From assembly GCA_035511515.1 (NCBI GenBank), contig DATKFG010000061.1, positions 1 to 31,563 on the forward strand: 31,563 nucleotides of DNA, written 5' to 3'. Positions 23,276 to 29,414 of this stretch are shown one piece after another. The DNA comes from VBCK01 sp035511515 (GTDB lineage: Bacteria > Pseudomonadota > Gammaproteobacteria > Burkholderiales > Burkholderiaceae_F). The number at the start of each line of letters is the position of its first letter. The first letter of the stretch is position 1. The notes under the pieces are model-generated. The model was not told the origin of the DNA. It worked only from the letters and a program-made list of their open reading frames with translations, and did no database searches. Made by a program: the position numbers and the translations under genes.

Positions 23276-25480
23276 ATGCTGCCCCAAAGCGCCGCCGCCG
23301 ATCGTTCGATCGAGCTGGAGTCACAAGTCGCCGCACCCAACTACCTGCCGATTCCGGTGGTGGTCAACAGCGGGCGTGGCGAGTGGCTGTTCGATCTGGA
23401 TGGTCGCCGCTACCTGGACCTGATGAGCGCTTACTCCGCGGTCAGCCACGGCCACGCTCACCCGCGCCTGGTCAAGGCGCTGACCGACCAGGCCGCCCGG
23501 GTTGCCGTGACTTCGCGCGCTTACTACTCCGCGACGCTGGGCCCATTTCTGGAGCATCTGACGCGGTTGTGCGGCCTGGACCAGGCGCTTCCATCCAGCG
23601 GGGGCGCCGAAGCCGTCGAAACGGCGATCAAAGCGGCGCGGCGCTGGGGCTATCGGGTCAAGGGCATCGCGCCGGATGCGGCCGAAATCGCCGTGGCCCG
23701 GGGCAACTTCCACGGGCGCTCGACCACGATCGTGGGGTTTTCCACCGAGCCGGCCTATCGCGCCGATTTCGGACCGTTCGGTTGCGGCTTCCGGCACTTC
23801 GATTTCGGCGACATCGAATCGCTCAAGGCCGCCATCAACGAGAACACCTGCGCCGTGCTGCTCGAGCCGATCCAGGGTGAAGCCGGCATCGTGGTTCCGC
23901 CGGACGGCTTCCTGCGGGACGTGCGGGCCGTCTGCAGCGCGCAGCGGGTGCTGCTGATCCTGGATGAAGTCCAGTCGGGATTGGGGCGCACCGGACGCTG
24001 GTTCGCGCACCAGCACGAGGGGATCCGTCCCGACGGAATGATTCTCGGAAAGGCTCTGGGCGGCGGGCTGCTGCCGGTCAGTTGCTTCGTGGCCACTCAT
24101 GAGCTGATGGGCGTGTTCGAGCCCGGCAGCCACGGCTCGACGTTCGGAGGCAATCCGCTGGCCGCCGCGGTCGGTCTGGAAGCGTTGCGCGTGATCGAGG
24201 ACGAAGGTCTGGTCGCACGCAGTGCCGCCCTCGGGGCGCACCTGATCGCGCGCCTGGGGGCCATCGCGAGCCCGTTTGTCCGCCAGGTGCGGGGCCGCGG
24301 GCTGTGGGCCGGGGTGGAACTGGACAACCGCATCAGCGCCCGCGACGTGGTCGAGCGTCTGGCCGAGCGCGGCGTGCTGAGCAAGGACACGCACGGCACG
24401 GTGATTCGTTTCGCCCCGCCGCTGACCATTTCGCGCGACGCGCTCGACTGGGGCATCGATGTGTTCGCCGACACGCTGCGCCAGTTCGAAGCGGCGCTGG
24501 ATCAACCGGTAGCTCGCACGCCTCGGCTGGCCACTTACAGCCCGGCAACGCCGAAAGTTGAGCAGGCGCCGCGCGCGCGCCTGATGATGAGCGCGCCCGA
24601 GCACTTCGAAGTGAGCTACCGGATCAATCCGTGGATGGATCCGGTCCAATGGGAAAGCTCGGCCGAGCAGCTGCGGCGCCAGGCCGAGCAGGGCTGGAAG
24701 ACCCTGAAGGGCGCTTACGAGCGACTGGGCGCGCAGGTCGAAGTCCAGCCAGCGCAAGCCGGTCTGCCCGACCTGGTGTTCACCGCCAATTCGGCGCTGG
24801 TGCTGGATCGGACCGCTCTGCTGGCGCGGTTTCGCCATCCCGAGCGCAGGATGGAGCAGATTCAGAACCGCGTCTTTTTCGAGTTGCTTCGAGCGAAAGG
24901 CTGGATCGATTCGATCGTCGAAACCCCGGAGGACCTGCATTTTGAAGGGGCGGGCGATGCGATCTGGGATCCGACCCGCAAGCTGCTGTGGACCGGATGG
25001 GGTCAGCGGTCGAGCCGTCCGATGGCGGACCTGATCGCCCGCATCTTCACGGTGCCGACGGTCGCGCTGGAGCTGGTCGATCCGCGCTTCTACCACCTGG
25101 ATACATGCCTGTGCGTTTTGTCCGGCGGCGAAGTGCTGTACTACCCGGCCGCCTTTTCGGCGCAGTCGTGCGATACGCTGCGCGACCTGGTCGACAAGGA
25201 TCTGCTGATCGAGGCCCGCGCCGCGGACGCCGAGCACCTGGCCGTCAACTCGGTCTGCCTGGGCGAGCACGTCGTCGTGTGCCACGCGAGCGAAGCGTTG
25301 CGCGATACGCTGACCGCGCGCGGCTATCAGGTGCACGTGGTGCCGCTGGAGTCGTTCAACCGCTCGGGCGGCGCGGCCTATTGCCTGACGCTGCGGCTGG
25401 ATCTGTCGAGCCGCCCGGAAGCGGGAGATCCGCGGCCGGCAGCGCGGAGGCGACGGCCGCAGCTGGTCAGGGCTGCGTAG
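23276..25480 (+). CDS. Fusion of ornithine aminotransferase and guanidino/ureido hydrolase
   Basis: A single 734-residue frame with two enzymes. Residues 1-411 are a class III PLP aminotransferase of the RocD/OAT type: SSGGAEAVETAIKAAR, NFHGRSTTIVGFSTEP, LILDEVQSG (Asp230), PLP lysine Lys259 in ILGKALGGG, and GSHGSTFGGNPLA. After a Pro/Thr-rich linker (about 411-432), residues 433-710 form an amidinotransferase-superfamily domain (CtlX/DDAH/arginine-dihydrolase like): PDLVFTANSALV (Asn505), LHFEGAGDAIWD (Glu557, Asp561), YHLDTCLCVL (His607) and nucleophile Cys703 in GGAAYCLTLRL. The second domain should release ornithine from citrulline or arginine; the first converts ornithine to glutamate semialdehyde. 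GGAGA seven bases before ATG23276 fixes the start; no stop or frameshift separates the halves. Confidence 0.9.
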   Translation: MLPQSAAADRSIELESQVAAPNYLPIPVVVNSGRGEWLFDLDGRRYLDLMSAYSAVSHGHAHPRLVKALTDQAARVAVTSRAYYSATLGPFLEHLTRLCGLDQALPSSGGAEAVETAIKAARRWGYRVKGIAPDAAEIAVARGNFHGRSTTIVGFSTEPAYRADFGPFGCGFRHFDFGDIESLKAAINENTCAVLLEPIQGEAGIVVPPDGFLRDVRAVCSAQRVLLILDEVQSGLGRTGRWFAHQHEGIRPDGMILGKALGGGLLPVSCFVATHELMGVFEPGSHGSTFGGNPLAAAVGLEALRVIEDEGLVARSAALGAHLIARLGAIASPFVRQVRGRGLWAGVELDNRISARDVVERLAERGVLSKDTHGTVIRFAPPLTISRDALDWGIDVFADTLRQFEAALDQPVARTPRLATYSPATPKVEQAPRARLMMSAPEHFEVSYRINPWMDPVQWESSAEQLRRQAEQGWKTLKGAYERLGAQVEVQPAQAGLPDLVFTANSALVLDRTALLARFRHPERRMEQIQNRVFFELLRAKGWIDSIVETPEDLHFEGAGDAIWDPTRKLLWTGWGQRSSRPMADLIARIFTVPTVALELVDPRFYHLDTCLCVLSGGEVLYYPAAFSAQSCDTLRDLVDKDLLIEARAADAEHLAVNSVCLGEHVVVCHASEALRDTLTARGYQVHVVPLESFNRSGGAAYCLTLRLDLSSRPEAGDPRPAARRRRPQLVRAA

Positions 25481-25481
25481 C

Positions 25482-25564
25482 GCCCTCACCCCCCTGCTTC
25501 GCCGGGCGTAGCCCGGCTTCGCAGGGCGAGCCCTCCCCTCTCCCGCTGCGCGGGCGAGGGGCGA
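25482..25564 (+). repeat. REP-like mosaic repeat, long form, copy 5
   Basis: Long-form copy with the extra GGGCGTAGCCCGG module, almost base-for-base the same as copy 1 some 8 kb away. It lies in the 135-base gap between the convergent fusion and enoyl-CoA hydratase genes, starting one base after the fusion stop, and may act there as a bidirectional transcript end. Confidence 0.85.
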
Positions 25565-25615
25565 CCCATCGCGGCATCTCCGAGGCTTGTCCCTAGGGCA
25601 CGCCCGAGGGCGGCC

Positions 25616-26422
25616 TTATCCAGGCGATCGCCACTTCGGCGTGCGCTTGTCGATGAAGGCGTCCACGCCCTCCTGGGCCACCTCGTCGATCATGTTGCAC
25701 GCCATCGTCTGCCCGGCCAGCTGGTAGGCGGCGTCGATCCCCATCTCGAGCTGCCGGTAGAACAGCTCCTTGCCCATCGCGACCGCACGCGCCGGCTTGG
25801 CGACGATCTTGTCGGCCAGGCGCGCGATCGCGGCGTCCAGCTCGGCAAGCGGCACGACCTGGTTCACCAGCCCGCGCGCCAGCGCCGTTTCAGCATCGAT
25901 GAAATCGCCGGTGACCAGCATCTCGAACGCGGGCTTGCGGCTGACATTGCGCGACAGCGCCACGGCCGGCGATGAGCAAAACAGGCCCGCGTTGATGCCG
26001 GAGACCGCAAAGCGCGCTTCACTGGCCGCGACCGCCAGGTCGCACATCGCGACCAGCTGGCAGCCCGCCGCGGTAGCGATGCCGTGGACGCGCGCGATCA
26101 CCGGCTGCGGCAGCGTCTGCAGACGCCGCATCACGCGCGCGCAGTCCGCGAACAGCCGCTGGTAGTACTCCAGGCGCGGGTTGGCCCGCATCTGTTTCAG
26201 GTCGTGTCCCGCGCAGAAAGCCTTGCCGGCGCCCGCGATCACGACCACGCGGGCCGACCGGTCGGCAGCGATCCGATCCAGCTCGATCTCGAACTGCGCC
26301 AGCAGCTGCTCGGACAGCGCATTGAACTGCTGCGGCCGGTTCAGCGTCAGCCGCACGACACCGGCTGCAGTGCGCGACAGCACGACCGGTTCCACACTGG
26401 AAGGTGAATCGGGTGCGTTCAA
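25616..26422 (-). CDS. Enoyl-CoA hydratase/isomerase (crotonase) family, ECHDC3-like
   Basis: Crotonase-fold protein of 268 aa. The oxyanion-hole segments are present (AGKAFCAGHDLKQM and HGIATAAGCQLVAMCDLAVAA), as is the trimerisation C-terminus. The region that normally supplies the catalytic Glu reads FAVSGINAGLFCSSPAVALSR and has no Glu, as in ECHDC3-type members, so ordinary hydratase activity is doubtful; it may act on another CoA ester. The start is TTG26422: AGGAG stands six bases upstream and no ATG is in frame nearby. It follows the histone-deacetylase-family gene by 27 bases on the same strand, so the two are probably cotranscribed. Confidence 0.88.
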   Translation of the reverse strand: MNAPDSPSSVEPVVLSRTAAGVVRLTLNRPQQFNALSEQLLAQFEIELDRIAADRSARVVVIAGAGKAFCAGHDLKQMRANPRLEYYQRLFADCARVMRRLQTLPQPVIARVHGIATAAGCQLVAMCDLAVAASEARFAVSGINAGLFCSSPAVALSRNVSRKPAFEMLVTGDFIDAETALARGLVNQVVPLAELDAAIARLADKIVAKPARAVAMGKELFYRQLEMGIDAAYQLAGQTMACNMIDEVAQEGVDAFIDKRTPKWRSPG

Positions 26423-26449
26423 TGTGAACTCCTATCCTACGTGCCCCAA

Positions 26450-27373
26450 TCAGAGCCGAGCCAGCACGCGCACATGGGCGACCACGCTGCGGGCCAGCGC
26501 GCTCAGGTTGTAGCCTCCCTCCAGCGAGCTGACCACACGGCCCTGGCCGTGGTGCGCTGCCACCTCCATCATGCGCTCCGTGATGTAGGCATAGTCAGAC
26601 TCCACCAGGGCCATCTGACCCAGGTCATCTTCGCGATGCGCGTCGAACCCGGCCGAAATCATGATCAGCTGCGGTTCGAATTTGGTCAGGCGCGGCATCC
26701 AGATCTCGTCGACCACGGCGCGCACTTTCACCCCGCCCGTTCCGGCCGGCAGCGGGACATTCACCATGTTTTTCGCGGGATGTTCGGTGCCGGAATACGG
26801 ATAGAACGGATGCTGGAAGAAACTGGCCATCAACACCCGTTCGTCACCGGCGAAGATTTCCTCGGTTCCGTTGCCGTGGTGAACATCGAAGTCGATGATG
26901 GCAACCCGCTCCAGACCATGATGCTCCAAAGCATGCAGTGCACCGATCGCGATGTTGTCGAGCAGGCAAAAACCCATCGCGGCACCTGGACGCGCGTGGT
27001 GTCCCGGCGGGCGCACCGCGCAGAAGGCGCTGGCGAGCGCGCCGTCGATCACCCGGTCGGTTGCTTCCACCACCGCGCCGGCCGCGTGCAGGGCGGCCTG
27101 CCAGGTCGATGGGTTCATCGAGGTGTCCGGATCCAGCGCCACATACCCGCGCTGGGGCGACCGGGTTCGCAGCTGCTCGACGTATTCCGGGCTATGGGCC
27201 CGGATAATGGCCTCCATCGGAGCGGGCGGGGCCTCAATGACCTCGAGGTAGGGCAGCAGCCCGGATGCGATCAGCTGGTCCTGGATCGCCGTCAGCCGGG
27301 CGGGGCATTCGGGGTGCCAGTCGCCCATCTCGTGGGCTGTGCAAAACGGATGGGATAACAACCCGGTCGGCAC
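26450..27373 (-). CDS. Histone deacetylase-family amidohydrolase
   Basis: Zinc-dependent deacetylase of the HDAC/AcuC/acetylpolyamine-amidohydrolase family, 307 aa. Motifs: VRPPGHHARP (catalytic His pair), IDFDVHHGNGTEEIF (zinc Asp and His), MISAGFDAHREDDLG (second zinc Asp) and SLEGGYNLSALA. The likely start is GTG27373, with AGGAGG six bases upstream; the frame continues further but would overlap moxR. Bacterial members deacetylate proteins, polyamines or other small amides; nothing here decides which. It is divergent from moxR across 38 bases, which must hold both start regions. Confidence 0.93.
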   Translation of the reverse strand: MPTGLLSHPFCTAHEMGDWHPECPARLTAIQDQLIASGLLPYLEVIEAPPAPMEAIIRAHSPEYVEQLRTRSPQRGYVALDPDTSMNPSTWQAALHAAGAVVEATDRVIDGALASAFCAVRPPGHHARPGAAMGFCLLDNIAIGALHALEHHGLERVAIIDFDVHHGNGTEEIFAGDERVLMASFFQHPFYPYSGTEHPAKNMVNVPLPAGTGGVKVRAVVDEIWMPRLTKFEPQLIMISAGFDAHREDDLGQMALVESDYAYITERMMEVAAHHGQGRVVSSLEGGYNLSALARSVVAHVRVLARL

Positions 27374-27411
27374 CTTCGGCCTCCTGGTGTCTTTAATGGT
27401 ATAGAGGGTCC

Positions 27412-28335
27412 ATGTTAGAGAAAATTCGTGATTGCGCCAGCCGGATCGGGACAATCATCGTCGGCAAGGAACTGCAGATCCGGCAGAGCCTGACCTGCCT
27501 TCTGGCGGGCGGCCATCTGCTGATCGAGGATGCCCCGGGCGTGGGCAAGACGACGCTGGCCCACGCGATCTCGATGTCGCTGGGGCTGCCGTTTCGCCGG
27601 ATCCAGTTCACCAGCGACCTGCTGCCGTCGGACGTGATCGGCGTGTCGGTGTACGACCGCAACAGCGGGCAGTTCGTCTTTCATCCGGGACCGGTCTTCT
27701 CCGAAGTGCTGCTGGCCGATGAGATCAACCGGGCCAGCCCCAAGACACAAAGCGCGCTGCTGGAAGCGATGGAGGAGAGCCAGGTGTCGGTCGACGGCCT
27801 GGCGCGCCCGCTGCCGCAACCATTTTTCGTGATCGCAACGCAGAATCCGCTGCATCAGATCGGCACCTTTCCGCTGCCGGAGTCCCAGCTGGATCGATTC
27901 CTGATGTGCATCTCGCTCGGCTACCCGGATCGCGAAGCCGAGCGCCAGTTGCTGGCCGGCGAGTCACGGCGCGACCTGTTGAAGTCGGTTTCCGCGCTTG
28001 CCCGCAGCACCGACCTGCTGACGGCGCAACACGAGGTCAAGAAGGTGTTCTGCTCGGAGGCGCTGCTCGATTACGTGCAGGCGCTGCTCGCGCACACGCG
28101 CAACTCGAGCAAGTTCTCGGAGGGCCTCAGTCCCCGCGCCGGGCTGGCGCTGCTGGCCGCCGCGCGCGCCTGGGCCTGGTTGGATGCGCGCGACCACGTG
28201 ATTCCGGAAGACATACAGAATGTCCTTCCCTCGGTCGCGAGCCACCGCCTGCGCGGCAACAGCCGCGATGGCACCAAGGCGCTGCACGGGCGCGAGCTGG
28301 CGGCGCAGCTGATCGAAATCGTTGCCGTGCCATGA
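27412..28335 (+). CDS. MoxR-family AAA+ ATPase
   Basis: AAA+ ATPase of 307 aa, chaperone-like. Walker A is APGVGKTT (41-48), Walker B LLADEIN (100-106), and sensor phrases FFVIATQNP and PLPESQLDRFL follow; the C-terminal lid contains LSPRAGLALLAAARAWAWL. MoxR proteins act with neighbouring DUF58 and von Willebrand-type or transglutaminase-like proteins, in metal-centre or complex maturation. GAGGG just before ATG27412 is the ribosome binding site. Its TGA stop overlaps an ATG (ATGA at 28332-28335), the usual sign of coupling to a downstream frame, although the next gene now begins 73 bases later because a repeat lies between. Confidence 0.95.
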   Translation: MLEKIRDCASRIGTIIVGKELQIRQSLTCLLAGGHLLIEDAPGVGKTTLAHAISMSLGLPFRRIQFTSDLLPSDVIGVSVYDRNSGQFVFHPGPVFSEVLLADEINRASPKTQSALLEAMEESQVSVDGLARPLPQPFFVIATQNPLHQIGTFPLPESQLDRFLMCISLGYPDREAERQLLAGESRRDLLKSVSALARSTDLLTAQHEVKKVFCSEALLDYVQALLAHTRNSSKFSEGLSPRAGLALLAAARAWAWLDARDHVIPEDIQNVLPSVASHRLRGNSRDGTKALHGRELAAQLIEIVAVP

Positions 28336-28412
28336 GGCTGCGCCCTCACCCCCTCCCCTCTCCCGCTGCGCGGGCGAGGGGCGATCGGGTGCCGCAAGCG
28401 CACAAGCCGTGA
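28332..28412 (+). other. 26-codon bridging frame over a repeat, moxR to DUF58
   Basis: A short frame that starts in the ATGA overlapping the moxR stop, runs through the whole repeat copy 6, and ends in TGA (28410-28412) overlapping the GTG start of the DUF58 gene as GTGA. It encodes 26 residues of low-complexity Pro/Arg/Ala sequence. It is unlikely to be a functional peptide; its value would be to carry terminating ribosomes from moxR to the DUF58 start. Seen directly; the coupling role is inferred. Confidence 0.4.
28342..28385 (+). repeat. REP-like repeat, short form, copy 6
   Basis: Short-form copy inside the moxR-DUF58 junction, direct orientation, six bases after the moxR stop. Its tail GATCGGGTGCCGCAAGCGC (to about 28400) matches the tail of copy 1, so the mobile unit is larger than the core hairpin. 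Confidence 0.85.
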
Positions 28413-29410
28413 GCGCTCTGCCCCAATCGCGTCTGCTGGCGGACTGGATCGAACGGTACCGGGGCGCCGAAACGGGCGATGTGCTGCTGGACCGGCGCCA
28501 CATCTATATCCTGCCGACCCGCACCGGCCTGGTGTTCTGGCTGGTCGTGTTCGTGCTGCTGATCGGTTCGATCAATTTCTCACTGCAGCTGGGGTATCTG
28601 CTCACCTTCACCATCGTCAGCATGGCACTGGTGGGCATGTACCACACGCACCGCAACCTGTCGGGACTGACGATTCGCGGCCAGAGGGCCGACCCGGTGC
28701 ATGCCGGAGACGTCGCATCGTTCGAGCTGACGGTGAGCAATCCGTATCCGACCGAGCGCTACGCGCTGAACTTCAACTTCATGCTGCCGGCCCGGCGCCG
28801 GCGCATTCCCGACAGGGCCCCGGAGGAGCCGATGCCCGGAACCTGGGTCGACGTGCCAGCGGGCAACGTCAGGCGGGTCGGCGTCGCGCTGCCGACCAGG
28901 CGGCGCGGCCGCCGCGATTGCCCTCGGATCCGGCTGTCGACGCGCTTTCCGTTCGGCCTGTGGGAAGCCTGGTCGTATCTTCGGCCCGACCTGTCGGCCG
29001 TGATCTATCCATCGCCGGAGAGCGACGCGCCGCCGTTGCCGCAGGCCGGAACCGGACACGAGGAGTCCAGCGGCATCACCGCCGGCGGCGACGAGTTCTC
29101 CGGCGTGCGTCCGTACCGGCCGGGCGACCCGCAGAAGATGATCGCCTGGCGGCTGGCGGCGCGCAGCGACGAGTTGTCGGTCAAATTCTTCGATTCCACC
29201 GGCGGCGGCGACGTCTGGCTGGACTTCGGTTCGCTGCCGCCGAACCTGAGTGTCGAACATCGCATCTCCAGGCTGGCCCGCTGGGTGCTGATGGCCGAAG
29301 CCGCAGGCCTGTCGTACGGGCTGCAACTGCCGGCGTCGCAGGTCGAGAAGGGACGCGGGCACGAGCACAGCGAGCGCTGCCTGGAAGCGCTGGCGCTGTT
29401 CGAATCCTGA
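28409..29410 (+). CDS. DUF58 domain protein
   Basis: Membrane-anchored DUF58 protein of 333 aa, the usual partner of MoxR and TgpA-type proteins. Two hydrophobic segments (LVFWLVVFVLLIGSINF and LGYLLTFTIVSMALVGM) follow the typical ILPTRTG phrase near the N-terminus. The DUF58 motif is GDEFSGVRPYRPGDPQKMIAW, followed by the vWA-like KFFDSTGGGDVWLDF part. GTG28409 gives a normal N-terminus for the family but has no obvious ribosome binding site; a TTG at 28322 in the same frame would add 29 residues encoded by the repeat and is less likely. The tgpA gene follows 4 bases later. Confidence 0.9.
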   Translation: MSALPQSRLLADWIERYRGAETGDVLLDRRHIYILPTRTGLVFWLVVFVLLIGSINFSLQLGYLLTFTIVSMALVGMYHTHRNLSGLTIRGQRADPVHAGDVASFELTVSNPYPTERYALNFNFMLPARRRRIPDRAPEEPMPGTWVDVPAGNVRRVGVALPTRRRGRRDCPRIRLSTRFPFGLWEAWSYLRPDLSAVIYPSPESDAPPLPQAGTGHEESSGITAGGDEFSGVRPYRPGDPQKMIAWRLAARSDELSVKFFDSTGGGDVWLDFGSLPPNLSVEHRISRLARWVLMAEAAGLSYGLQLPASQVEKGRGHEHSERCLEALALFES

Positions 29411-29414
29411 GGCC

